Translations under genes and position numbers: made by a program
Notes under the pieces: generated by a model
The model's input: the letters and a program-made list of their open reading frames with translations, nothing else
What the model was told of the DNA's origin: nothing
The model's database searches: none
Assembly (NCBI GenBank): GCA_947476185.1
Contig: CANJPX010000029.1
Span: forward strand, 1-39,637
Reading direction: 5' to 3'
DNA length: 39,637 nucleotides
From: Bacteroidota bacterium
GTDB lineage: Bacteria > Bacteroidota > Bacteroidia > 2-12-FULL-35-15
Shown: positions 1 through 7,833 of the stretch, piece by piece
Layout: every line of letters begins with the position of its first letter
Position numbering within the stretch: position 1 is the stretch's first letter

Positions 1-1
1 A

Positions 2-757
2 TCAGAACAAAAATTAAATCCGATAACTGATAATGCGGTTGTACAGATTAATAATATATGTAAATCATTCGGCGATAACCATGTTCTGAATAATTTTTCA
101 TTCGAACTTAAAAAGGGTGAAAATGCTGTAGTACTTGGCAAATCAGGCTCAGGAAAATCAGTTTTGATTAAATGTATTATTGGACTGATGTACCCCGACT
201 CAGGAACAATAAATGTATTAGGTAAAACTGTTCATGATCTGAATGAAAGTGAATTAGACAAACTAAGAATGAAAGTAGGTTTTTTGTTTCAAAGTAATGC
301 CTTATACGATTCAATGACAGTTAGAGAAAATCTGGAGTTTCCATTAAAAAGACATGGTTTGGTTCTGACAAAGGAAGAAATAAACCGACTGGTATTAGAG
401 GCTTTAACAAATGTAGGATTGGCAGATACAGTAGAAATGATGCCAGCTGAACTCTCAGGAGGTATGCGCAAACGAATTGCATTGGCAAGAACATTAATTC
501 TTAAACCTGAAATTATTTTATACGATGAACCAACAACAGGGTTAGACCCGATAACAGGAAAAGAAATCGGTAAACTAATGCTTGAAATACAAAAGAAATA
601 TAATACATCCTCCATAATTATTTCGCACGATATCTATTGTGTAAAATTGGTGGCCAACAGAATTATTATGCTGATTGACGGTATGTGTTATGCAATCGGA
701 ACATATGAAGAGTTAAGAAACTCAAGCGATAAAAAAATTAAACAATTTTTCGAATAA
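2..757 (+). CDS. ABC transporter ATP-binding protein, MlaF-like (5' end outside window)
   Basis: This is the ATPase subunit of an ABC importer/exporter of the Mla (lipid trafficking) type. The frame is open from the window edge, so the true start lies upstream: the Walker A motif GKSGSGKS is at 137-160, ahead of the first in-frame ATG at 164, so a start there would destroy the nucleotide site. The signature LSGGMRKR starts at 452, Walker B with YDEPTTGLDP lies around 509-550 and the switch histidine is in IIISHD near 625. The MCE protein gene begins 4 nt after the stop, which is the usual MlaF-MlaD pairing; a permease (MlaE) is expected just upstream. The inner-membrane lipid transport role is inferred from the family and the neighbour. 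Substrate and direction cannot be read from the sequence. Confidence 0.93.
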   Translation, partial: SEQKLNPITDNAVVQINNICKSFGDNHVLNNFSFELKKGENAVVLGKSGSGKSVLIKCIIGLMYPDSGTINVLGKTVHDLNESELDKLRMKVGFLFQSNALYDSMTVRENLEFPLKRHGLVLTKEEINRLVLEALTNVGLADTVEMMPAELSGGMRKRIALARTLILKPEIILYDEPTTGLDPITGKEIGKLMLEIQKKYNTSSIIISHDIYCVKLVANRIIMLIDGMCYAIGTYEELRNSSDKKIKQFFE

Positions 758-761
758 CGCC

Positions 762-1736
762 ATGGCTAAAGAAATATCCAGAAATATAAGATTAGGACTA
801 TTAGTAGTAATCGGGCTTTGCTCACTGATCATATCCTTATACTTTATTGGTATCAAACAAAACTTATTCGGGTCAACATTTGACCTACAAGCCAAATTTT
901 ATAACGTAAACGGATTAATGTCGGGGAACAATGTCAGGTTTTCAGGTATAAATGTGGGAACAGTTGAATCTGTAGAAATTATAGATGATTCATCCGTAAA
1001 TGTAGTAATGATCATCGAAGAAAAAGTAAGATCCTTCATTAAAAAGAATTCATTTGCCAGTGTTGGTACTGATGGATTAATGGGAAACAAACTAGTGAAT
1101 ATAAATTCCTCCGACGAAAAATCAACACCTGTGGAAGATGGAGATATATTAAAAACAGTGCGTCCGATTGAAACGGAAGAAATGTTCAGAACATTAAATG
1201 CTACCAACGACAATCTCAAATATATCACTACCGATCTGAAAAATATAACAAAAAAAATAAACAGTCCAAATACACTTTGGAGTATTCTAATGGATACAGT
1301 TGTTGCAGAAAATGTAAAACAGGCGATCGTAAATATAAAATTGACAGGTAGCCGTACCGCAATAATTACAGGAGACCTGAGTACTATCATAAAAGAAGTA
1401 AAATCAGGAAAAGGCACTGTAGGAGCATTACTCACTGATACTATTTTCTCAAATAAATTCAATCAGACCATTGTTGATATCAAATTAATAACAGACTCGA
1501 TGGCATTAATTTCAGGAGATCTGCGAAATGTAACACAAAGAATTAAAAATGGCGAAGGAGCAATCGGAACAATATTAATGGACACAACATTTGTAAGCAA
1601 CCTAAATAAAAGTATGGAAAATATTAAAAGTGGAACAGCCGGATTCGATGAAAACATGGAAGCACTTAAACATAATATTTTATTACGAAAATATTTCAAA
1701 AAGAAAGAAAAAGAAAAACTCAAAAAAGGAAAATAG
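762..1736 (+). CDS. MCE (MlaD) family lipid-binding protein
   Basis: This is a 324-residue MCE-family protein, the periplasmic substrate-binding ring subunit of an Mla-type lipid transporter. One N-terminal membrane anchor covers about residues 9-29 (hydrophobic GLLVVIGLCSLIISLYFIGI). It is followed by a single MCE/MlaD domain at about 38-120 with the typical NGLMSGNNVRFSGINVGTV stretch. The C-terminal half is predicted helical and holds a repeated motif of the form G-x-G-T/A-x-G-x-L/I-L-x-D-T (around residues 217-226 and 266-276), common in Bacteroidota MCE proteins, and ends in a Lys-rich tail. It starts 4 nt after the ATPase stop and is surely cotranscribed with it. It is the last gene of the unit: a terminator lies about 50 nt downstream. 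The exact lipid is unknown. Confidence 0.9.
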   Translation: MAKEISRNIRLGLLVVIGLCSLIISLYFIGIKQNLFGSTFDLQAKFYNVNGLMSGNNVRFSGINVGTVESVEIIDDSSVNVVMIIEEKVRSFIKKNSFASVGTDGLMGNKLVNINSSDEKSTPVEDGDILKTVRPIETEEMFRTLNATNDNLKYITTDLKNITKKINSPNTLWSILMDTVVAENVKQAIVNIKLTGSRTAIITGDLSTIIKEVKSGKGTVGALLTDTIFSNKFNQTIVDIKLITDSMALISGDLRNVTQRIKNGEGAIGTILMDTTFVSNLNKSMENIKSGTAGFDENMEALKHNILLRKYFKKKEKEKLKKGK

Positions 1737-1784
1737 CAATTGAATATTGCATCAGATAACACAGTAAGATCAAACATATAAATC

Positions 1785-1819
1785 AAAAAAACATCTTGTT
1801 TTAACAAGATGTTTTTTTA
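1785..1819. terminator. Bidirectional intrinsic terminator
   Basis: A perfect 10-bp inverted repeat (ACATCTTGTT at 1791-1800 and AACAAGATGT at 1803-1812) is preceded by six A and followed by seven T. It works on both strands and sits between the convergent MCE gene and the baeRF gene. Confidence 0.88.
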
Positions 1820-1846
1820 TTTAATGTCAGAGATAAATATACAGAA

Positions 1847-2947
1847 TCAAAAGTACGTTATCAAAGCGATATGGTGATGATCAATAAGCTTATTATCATC
1901 AACAAAAACAACATCTCCGCCATATTTCATTACAACCTCAATCAGATCATCTACTGCATCTTTAATGTAATTCAAGGAATCTTTATTAACATCATCGGTA
2001 TTCAGTGTATACTTATCTTTTCCATATTCAGCAGCACAAGAATAGTCTTTTTCGACAAGCAATAAACGACCTCTTTTTTCAACTGCTGCCTTCCAAACAT
2101 CTCTGATACCTGAAGCATAGGTATTTTTGCCAACAGCCTGATCTAATAAAGCAAGCGATTCCATTTCATCTGAAACGATCTTCTTTTCAAGAATAGGAGC
2201 AACATTCTTCGCGATGGCAGGAAGTGTAGAATGTTCAAAATTACCTTCCACATATCCTAAGATCGAATTATTATTTTTTGTAATATTCTTGAATTTATGA
2301 ATGATACGTTCTACACCACAAATGATCACAGGGCAATCCCGGTTTGTCAATTCCAAAGAAAGACATCTGTCAATATCACGTAAATATTTTTCAAGGGTGA
2401 TATCTTTAACAACTTTTGCATCTGAGAAGTTACCAACCTTCGAATGAAGATCAATTTCCCATTCCTTCGCATTTTTTGGGGCGTCCTTGAATTCAATTCC
2501 CTCGATAGACCTGTTAAATCCTTTAAATAATTTATTCCCCTTACTACCTAGCAATAATACAAGATAATCATGACTATGCTTTGTCTCATATAAAAGATCC
2601 CTGATCTCAAAAGATTTATCAATGATAACTTTTTCTTTTACCGGAAAAGAAAGATTAAAGATCTCTGCCTGCTCACGGGAAACATAAATTGCCAGACCTT
2701 CGGAAAGATGGCTAAAATCAACCTCCTGGTATAATTTAAAAAGTTTTCCTATTAAAGGAGCTGCAATGGAAGCTGGAAATTGCTGAAAGATCTTATCCTC
2801 CACTTCATTAATTATTAATTTCAATTTTTCTTCATCCTGACGATACTGTCTATACTTAGTACTTGTAGGCAAAACAATTGAAATAGAAGGATAACTCTTT
2901 TTTGCATTAAGCAATAGTTTTGTTTCTTGTAATTGGGCTGTTTCCAT
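1847..2947 (-). CDS. baeRF family protein (bacterial archaeo-eukaryotic release factor-like)
   Basis: This gene encodes about 366 residues related to the baeRF group (bacterial homologues of eRF1/aRF1, probably family 3). Visible support is the N-terminal PSISIVLPTS segment with KLKLIINEVEDKI, a central domain with YLVLLLGSKGNKLFKG, and a C-terminal eRF1-domain-3-like end with GGDVVFVDDNKLIDHHHIA. The family is thought to act on ribosomes under stress, but no biochemical role is firmly established. I chose the ATG at 2947 (METAQLQ) over the longer frame from 3031 because the extra 28 residues look like read-through. A -7-like box (TATATTTA on the minus strand, 2966-2973, one mismatch to TAnnTTTG) would also lie inside that extension. 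It is transcribed away from the PHB locus and shares the intergenic region with it. Confidence 0.78.
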   Translation of the reverse strand: METAQLQETKLLLNAKKSYPSISIVLPTSTKYRQYRQDEEKLKLIINEVEDKIFQQFPASIAAPLIGKLFKLYQEVDFSHLSEGLAIYVSREQAEIFNLSFPVKEKVIIDKSFEIRDLLYETKHSHDYLVLLLGSKGNKLFKGFNRSIEGIEFKDAPKNAKEWEIDLHSKVGNFSDAKVVKDITLEKYLRDIDRCLSLELTNRDCPVIICGVERIIHKFKNITKNNNSILGYVEGNFEHSTLPAIAKNVAPILEKKIVSDEMESLALLDQAVGKNTYASGIRDVWKAAVEKRGRLLLVEKDYSCAAEYGKDKYTLNTDDVNKDSLNYIKDAVDDLIEVVMKYGGDVVFVDDNKLIDHHHIALITYF

Positions 2948-3030
2948 AGTAAAATGTTTTTTTTGTAAATATATCCATGAAACAATTTCTTTAAATTGAT
3001 AAGAATCAAAACCTCGATTGACAATTATCA

Positions 3031-3061
3031 TTTAACTGATCGCATTCCAGGAGTAATTTTG
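3031..3061 (+). promoter_or_regulatory. Candidate promoter for a small RNA or long leader
   Basis: TAATTTTG at 3054-3061 matches the Bacteroidota -7 consensus TAnnTTTG exactly. TTTA at 3031-3034 matches three of four bases of the -33 TTTG element with a 19-nt spacer. It predicts a transcript starting near 3068, which would run through two hairpins into the terminator at 3236-3271. Confidence 0.45.
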
Positions 3062-3067
3062 CTTTAA

Positions 3068-3271
3068 GAAAGAGAATAAGAATAAAACACATAAAAGATA
3101 TTGACAGTTTAAATGCCATTTGGACCAAGGAACTGTCGGTCGGGGGTTCAATGAAAGTAACAGTAAGATATTGAGTCTGAATATTATTTGTAATTGGGTC
3201 TGAAGGGGTAGAATTTCATATGCTTCTATCTTCGAAAAAAACAGAGGGGAATTGATCCGCCTCTGTTTTTT
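3068..3271 (+). ncRNA. Candidate structured small RNA (or attenuated leader) upstream of the PHB locus
   Basis: A span of about 204 nt lies between a promoter-like element and an intrinsic terminator, with no convincing ORF. Its first hairpin pairs GACAGTT (3103-3109) with AACTGTC (3131-3137). Its second pairs GAAG/TAGAA (3202-3205, 3209-3213) with TTCTA/CTTC (3224-3228, 3230-3233). The terminator follows directly. The 10-mer AAGATATTGA occurs twice (3095-3104 and 3165-3174). The only ORFs are 7 to 13 codons. It could be a stand-alone sRNA or an attenuated 5' leader of the phasin operon that starts 147 nt further on. I cannot assign it to a known RNA family; it does not resemble tRNA, SRP RNA or tmRNA. 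Confidence 0.35.
3236..3271 (+). terminator. Intrinsic terminator between divergent genes
   Basis: The 12-bp stem AAAAAACAGAGG (3236-3247) pairs with CCTCTGTTTTTT (3260-3271) around a 12-nt loop. A terminator reading rightward between two divergent genes has no annotated gene to end. This is the main reason to propose the small transcript before it. The A/T-symmetric stem could also work leftward. Confidence 0.75.
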
Positions 3272-3315
3272 GCTTTTTGATCAATAACTTCTCACAATAA
3301 ACACAGAAATTATGG

Positions 3316-3331
3316 CAGTGATGAATATCAC
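3316..3331. promoter_or_regulatory. Candidate CRP/FNR-type operator
   Basis: AGTGATGAATATCACA is an inverted repeat, GTGA-N6-TCAC. It matches nine of ten conserved bases of the CRP-family site TGTGA-N6-TCACA. It lies about 95 nt before the first phasin-like gene, a position suited to controlling the PHB operon. This is a single-site match with no second copy seen in the window. Confidence 0.3.
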
Positions 3332-3417
3332 ACTTCACGATGATAGCAATCATTCATAAAATTGTCAAATAAATTGACTTTTGCTAAAAAAAAGACCTAA
3401 TAAATCCATCTACAAAA

Positions 3418-4194
3418 ATGAAAACTGAAAAAAAAAACAATCCGGGCGAAAAAATTTACGACTGGGAGAGCAACTCCATGAAGTCGTTTATTGATAATGC
3501 GTTAAAATTATCTGAAATGTATGGTAAACAACTCAATCATTCCGTTAAATCGTATGCAAATTTTATAAACTCATCATTCCCGGCAGGAAAAACAGGATGG
3601 ATGTCAACAGAAGCAGTTCCAGAAATACTTAAAAAAAACACGGAAATATTTCTAAATAATTTGAAATCATTTTCTGAAAAGTCGCAAGAGACAATGAACA
3701 AAATGTTTTCGACATATTCTGATTATAGTAAAGAAAATAACTTTTCTGAAAAAACGGTAGAAAATGTTGTAAGTATTTTTGAGAAACAGGCTTTGCAGAT
3801 GATCGAACATAATAAACAACTATTCGGGACACTTGAAAAAGAACTGCATTCAAAACATTTTGATGCTGATTCGTTGATCGAAACTTTTTCAAAAAAGATC
3901 AAACATGATTTCGAAACATCCATAGATGCTGTAAAAAAATTTGCAGAAACCTATAACAACAAAACCAATCTACCTTCATTTGCCAACAAAGAATTGGTGG
4001 AAGAAATAAACAATCAAATAAAGGTATTGGTGGATAGCAATAAGGAGTTTTGGACAAATGCTATCAACTATTTCAAAGAAGAAACGAAAGAAAGGAAAGA
4101 AGCAAAAGAAACGAAAGTGAAGGAAGAGAAGGAAGAAAAAAAAACTAAAAAGGCAACAACTAAAAAAGTGCCCTTGACAAAGAAAAAAAAATAA
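3418..4194 (+). CDS. Phasin-like granule-associated protein with Lys-rich tail
   Basis: This 258-residue protein is highly charged and predicted largely alpha-helical, with no signal peptide and no membrane segment. The first 215 residues look like the amphipathic helical bundle of phasins, with spaced aromatic and aliphatic residues and repeated K/E. The last 40 residues are a Lys/Glu then Lys/Thr tail ending in KKVPLTKKKK. That recalls the basic tails of PhaF-type phasins, which bind nucleoid DNA and help partition granules. Recognition rests mainly on context: it heads a four-gene run with a second phasin-like gene 32 nt downstream and then phaC. A surface coat role on PHB granules is an inference; sequence identity to known phasins is not evident by eye. 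Confidence 0.65.
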   Translation: MKTEKKNNPGEKIYDWESNSMKSFIDNALKLSEMYGKQLNHSVKSYANFINSSFPAGKTGWMSTEAVPEILKKNTEIFLNNLKSFSEKSQETMNKMFSTYSDYSKENNFSEKTVENVVSIFEKQALQMIEHNKQLFGTLEKELHSKHFDADSLIETFSKKIKHDFETSIDAVKKFAETYNNKTNLPSFANKELVEEINNQIKVLVDSNKEFWTNAINYFKEETKERKEAKETKVKEEKEEKKTKKATTKKVPLTKKKK

Positions 4195-4226
4195 AAATAT
4201 AATAACAACCAAAAAATATAAATCAT

Positions 4227-4835
4227 ATGAATAAAAAATCAAATTCAAAAGCGGAGACTCTAAGAGCTGCAATTGACAATACCTCCAGAAGCTACAAAGA
4301 AGCTGTTCATGCGATCGTTGAATCGAACACAGGTTACCTGAAGATCGCACTAGATTCTAACAAACACATTATCGACACGATACAGGAACAATTCAAAAAT
4401 AAAGATGTTGATAATACAGTGGTAGAAAGTGTAAAAAAAGCACTTGGATCGTCTGTTGAAATGGCTGAAGATACTATTGACACAGTAATTGAAGCATACA
4501 ACAAACAAGTTGATACGTCAATTAAGTTCAATAGTAAATTAGTTGAAATGATAAAAGACCTGGAGTTAAAATATCCTGAAGAAAGCGAACTGCTGATTAA
4601 AGAGATACAGGATAACCTTGATTCATCCATAAAATTATCCACAGATGGAATGAAAAAAATTGTTGATGCGTATAACCGAAATACAAACTTCGCATTGAAT
4701 TTCAATAAAACATTCGGCCCTAGCTTCAATTCACAGATCGATGCCATTCATAAACTTCAAGACAATAATATGAATATCCTGACACATTGGGCTACAGAAT
4801 TAGTAAAACATAATGGAGAAGAAGTAAGAAGTTAA
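4227..4835 (+). CDS. Second phasin-like protein
   Basis: This 202-residue protein is almost entirely helix-forming and lacks cysteine, signal peptide and membrane segments. Repeated elements of about 45 residues (for example AIVESNTGYLKIALDSNKHI, VEMAEDTIDTVIEAYNKQ and TDGMKKIVDAYNRNTNFALN) suggest a coiled-coil bundle as in phasin-type granule coats. It lies 32 nt after the first phasin-like gene and 40 nt before phaC, consistent with one operon. It lacks the Lys-rich tail of its neighbour, so the two probably have separate roles: coat here, coat plus DNA or partition link there. The function is inferred from context and composition. Confidence 0.62.
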   Translation: MNKKSNSKAETLRAAIDNTSRSYKEAVHAIVESNTGYLKIALDSNKHIIDTIQEQFKNKDVDNTVVESVKKALGSSVEMAEDTIDTVIEAYNKQVDTSIKFNSKLVEMIKDLELKYPEESELLIKEIQDNLDSSIKLSTDGMKKIVDAYNRNTNFALNFNKTFGPSFNSQIDAIHKLQDNNMNILTHWATELVKHNGEEVRS

Positions 4836-4875
4836 TTTCTAAGAATTAATTGTAAAATCAATAAACATTAAAAAT

Positions 4876-6672
4876 ATGCCGAATACGACAGACAACGAAC
4901 TTCAAGAATTAATTGAAGATGTAACAAAAGCAAGTAAAAAAATCACTAAAAATTGTTTTGAAAATTTGACCGGCTATTTCCATGATGAAAGAGACATAGA
5001 AAAAACCTACGCTTATTTTTTTACAAAACTATTCGAGAACCCTTCAGAAATGGAGAAAGTGCAGGACACCTACTTTGGGTATTTAAAAAACCAACAGGCA
5101 TTGTGGCAACAGATCATAGAACATCAGGTTGACGGTAAAAAAGAATATAAGCCTGTAATTACTCCTGATAAAGGAGACAGACGGTTTTCAGCCGCTGAAT
5201 GGAATGATGCTCCACATTATTTCGACTTTCTTAAACAAAACTACCTGCTGTTTTCAAAAATGGCAAATGAAATAATAGATTCTGTTGAAATTGAAGACAG
5301 AATGAAAAAGAAATTAAATTTTTATACTAAACATTATATCGATGCCTTTTCGCCTTCTAATTTTTTTGCTACAAATCCTGAAGCGATCAAATTAGCAAAA
5401 GAAACAAAGGGCCAAAGTATAAAAGACGGATTAAAAAATTTCCTTAAAGATGTTGATAAAGGAAGGATCAGTCAGACAAATGAGGAAGGATTTGTGATCG
5501 GAGAAAATATTGCAATTACTCCGGGAGCGGTGATCTATGAAAATGAATTAATTCAACTGATACAATATACGCCTTCGACACCAAAAGTGAATGAGCTGCC
5601 ATTGCTGATAATCCCGCCATGGATCAATAAATATTACATTCTTGATCTGCAGGCAAAAAATTCATTGGTGAAATTTTTAGTGGATAAGGGCCTAACCGTT
5701 TTTATGATCTCCTGGCGAAATCCAACACCAAAAATGGGACATCTGAGTTTCGACAATTATGTTGAAATGGGTGCAATAAAATCTATAGAAACAGCACAGT
5801 CAATTACTGGTGCAAAAAAAGTGAACGTACTCGGATATTGTCTTGGTGGAACACTATTAGGAGCTTCTATTCCTGTACTACTCGGAAAATACAAAAAAGC
5901 TGATAATCCGATTAATACAGCTTCCTTTTTGGCTGCAATGATCGATTTTTCAGATGTTGGACCAATGGGAGATGTTATTGATCAGGCATTGGTTAGGAAA
6001 CTGGAACGTGGAGAATTATTACACCAGGGAGTCATGCATGGACATGATATGGAACGTGCCTTCAATCTGATCCGTGCAAACGATCTCATATGGAGTTATG
6101 TGGTAAATAATTATCTAAAAGGAAATCAGCCGACTACTTTTGATGTATTATTCTGGACAAATGACAATACAAATTTGCCTGCAAACATGTATATCTATTA
6201 TCTAAGAAACATGGTGCTTGAAAATAAACTAAGCAGAAAAAATGCCTTACGCATTTGTGATACACCAATCGATATTGGCAAAATTGATGTACCAACTTTT
6301 GTAATAGGATTGAAAGATGACCACATCTCCCCTTGTCATACTGTATTTACCACATCAGAACTAGTGAGTGGACCGGTTGAATTTATGCTCGGCGGTTCAG
6401 GACATGTAATGGGTGCTGCTAATCCTCCATCAAAAAACAAATATGGTTATTACTTAGATGGAAAACTAAATAATGGTTTTGAGGAATGGGAAAAGACAGC
6501 GAAGTTTCATGAAGGAAGTTGGTGGACACCTTGGACGGAGAGGATCTTAAAACATTCAGGAAAATTAGTTCCTGCTCCAAAACATTTAGGAAATAGCAAA
6601 AATAAAATTTTAGAACCAGCTCCGGGTCGTTATGTCAAAGAAAAATGCCTTTGTGACAGGACTGATGATTAA
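4876..6672 (+). CDS. phaC: Class I poly(3-hydroxyalkanoate) synthase
   Basis: PhaC polymerises (R)-3-hydroxyacyl-CoA, mainly 3-hydroxybutyryl-CoA, into polyester on cytoplasmic granules and releases CoA. At 598 residues it has the length of single-subunit class I enzymes. An N-terminal PhaC_N region (about 60-235) precedes an alpha/beta-hydrolase core. The lipase-like box GYCLGG places the nucleophile at Cys322. The other catalytic residues are visible as Asp482 (GLKDDHISP) and His510 (GGSGHVMGAANPP), and a conserved end of the core WWTPWTERI is present. The catalytic triad is therefore intact. It follows two phasin-like genes and precedes phaB. No PhaE or PhaR subunit gene is adjacent, in line with class I. 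Confidence 0.96.
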   Translation: MPNTTDNELQELIEDVTKASKKITKNCFENLTGYFHDERDIEKTYAYFFTKLFENPSEMEKVQDTYFGYLKNQQALWQQIIEHQVDGKKEYKPVITPDKGDRRFSAAEWNDAPHYFDFLKQNYLLFSKMANEIIDSVEIEDRMKKKLNFYTKHYIDAFSPSNFFATNPEAIKLAKETKGQSIKDGLKNFLKDVDKGRISQTNEEGFVIGENIAITPGAVIYENELIQLIQYTPSTPKVNELPLLIIPPWINKYYILDLQAKNSLVKFLVDKGLTVFMISWRNPTPKMGHLSFDNYVEMGAIKSIETAQSITGAKKVNVLGYCLGGTLLGASIPVLLGKYKKADNPINTASFLAAMIDFSDVGPMGDVIDQALVRKLERGELLHQGVMHGHDMERAFNLIRANDLIWSYVVNNYLKGNQPTTFDVLFWTNDNTNLPANMYIYYLRNMVLENKLSRKNALRICDTPIDIGKIDVPTFVIGLKDDHISPCHTVFTTSELVSGPVEFMLGGSGHVMGAANPPSKNKYGYYLDGKLNNGFEEWEKTAKFHEGSWWTPWTERILKHSGKLVPAPKHLGNSKNKILEPAPGRYVKEKCLCDRTDD

Positions 6673-6717
6673 TTAAAATTCATTTCCAAAATTAATAAAC
6701 AAAATTCAGATATTTCC

Positions 6718-6750
6718 AGGCAAGTATTGCTATTAAAAATGCTATTGCCT
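6718..6750 (+). other. Inverted repeat between phaC and phaB
   Basis: AGGCAA (6718-6723) and TTGCCT (6745-6750) can form a 6-bp stem, with partly paired inner bases. There is no T-run after it, so it is a poor terminator. It lies in the 185-nt gap between phaC and phaB, the widest gap in the PHB locus, where an mRNA processing or stability element could sit. I see no good promoter in this gap. Confidence 0.25.
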
Positions 6751-6857
6751 AAATGAAAATCAATTAAGAGAATATGGAGTTTATTTATTGTAGAAATTAA
6801 AAATACAGCAATAAAAAAGGATAGTTGTGAGCAAACAAACAGAAAATATATTTCTTT

Positions 6858-7622
6858 ATGAGAACAAAAAATAATAAAATCGCCTTAGTTACAGGTGGTA
6901 CAGGAGGAATAGGGACTTCAATATGTGAACGGTTATATAAAGATGGATTTACCGTTGTAGCAAACTACAGAGATTTCACTAAAGCTATGAAATGGAGAGA
7001 AGAAGCAAAACAATGGAGAGATGATCAATTGAAAATGGGTATTGATGTAAAAGTTGTTGAAGGGGATATTTCAAATTATAAGTCGACCGAGGCAATGATC
7101 AAACAAATAAATGATGAAATAGGGTCCATTGATGTTTTGGTTAACAATGCGGGGATAACAAGAGATGCGCCGCTGCATAAAATGAAACCGGAACAATGGG
7201 AAGAAGTAATGTCCACAAATCTCAACAGTATTTTTAATTGCTCTCGCCTTGTTATTGAAAGTATGATCGCAAAAAATTATGGAAGAATCATCAATATGTC
7301 ATCCGTAAATGGGAAAAAAGGGCAATTCGGACAAACGAATTATGCTAGTGCAAAAGCAGGTATGTATGGATTTACAAAATCCCTGGCCTTAGAAGTTGCG
7401 AAAAAAGGAATTACAGTTAACACGATCTCTCCGGGATATACTGCAACATCAATGGTTATGGCAATCAAGGAAGAGATAAGGGAGAAGATAATTGCACAAA
7501 TTCCGGCAGGACGGTTGGGAGCAACACAGGAAATTGCTGCGATGGTTTCTTTTCTGGCCTCTATGGAAGCAAGCTATATTACCGGAGCAGATATGGCTGT
7601 AAATGGTGGTTTATATATGTAA
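6858..7622 (+). CDS. phaB: Acetoacetyl-CoA reductase (NADPH), SDR family
   Basis: PhaB reduces acetoacetyl-CoA to (R)-3-hydroxybutyryl-CoA, the monomer used by PhaC. The protein is 254 residues and a classical short-chain dehydrogenase: nucleotide motif TGGTGGIG near residues 13-20, NNAGITRD, catalytic Ser149, Tyr162 and Lys166 (YxxxK), and C-terminal ITGADMAVNGGLYM. The helix region after strand 2 carries the KWREEAKQWRDDQLKMG stretch. This is a few residues longer than in the Cupriavidus type but keeps the PhaB-like KW...DQ...G pattern, which argues for PhaB rather than FabG. The genomic link to phaC supports the same choice. The thiolase PhaA, needed before this step, is not in the window. 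Confidence 0.92.
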   Translation: MRTKNNKIALVTGGTGGIGTSICERLYKDGFTVVANYRDFTKAMKWREEAKQWRDDQLKMGIDVKVVEGDISNYKSTEAMIKQINDEIGSIDVLVNNAGITRDAPLHKMKPEQWEEVMSTNLNSIFNCSRLVIESMIAKNYGRIINMSSVNGKKGQFGQTNYASAKAGMYGFTKSLALEVAKKGITVNTISPGYTATSMVMAIKEEIREKIIAQIPAGRLGATQEIAAMVSFLASMEASYITGADMAVNGGLYM

Positions 7623-7833
7623 TTATTCTGCAGATTTAACCAAAAATAATTAGCCGGAGAGTATCTTGATTTTAATTAAAAACGTCACTCAGTGCTTGTA
7701 GAAAGGTAAAGAGAATTTATTATGCACAAAAGAATACTATTTTCCAATAATACAATCCAGCAAAAATTCGTAGCAAAATTAAAACAAACTTTTATACGCT
7801 AATTGCGGAATTCGCAGCGATCAAGTTCAGCTT

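Noticed and set aside
2948-3031. N-terminal extension of the baeRF gene
   Set aside because: The added residues do not fit the family's start, and a -7-like box lies within this stretch.
3130-3165. tRNA-like T-arm string GGGGGTTCAATG
   Set aside because: The matching 3' side of a T-stem and an acceptor stem are missing, so this is not a tRNA.
7721-7801. 26-codon ORF between phaB and the eight-cysteine gene
   Set aside because: It has no promoter, recognisable motif or codon signal, and its length is expected by chance in AT-rich DNA.
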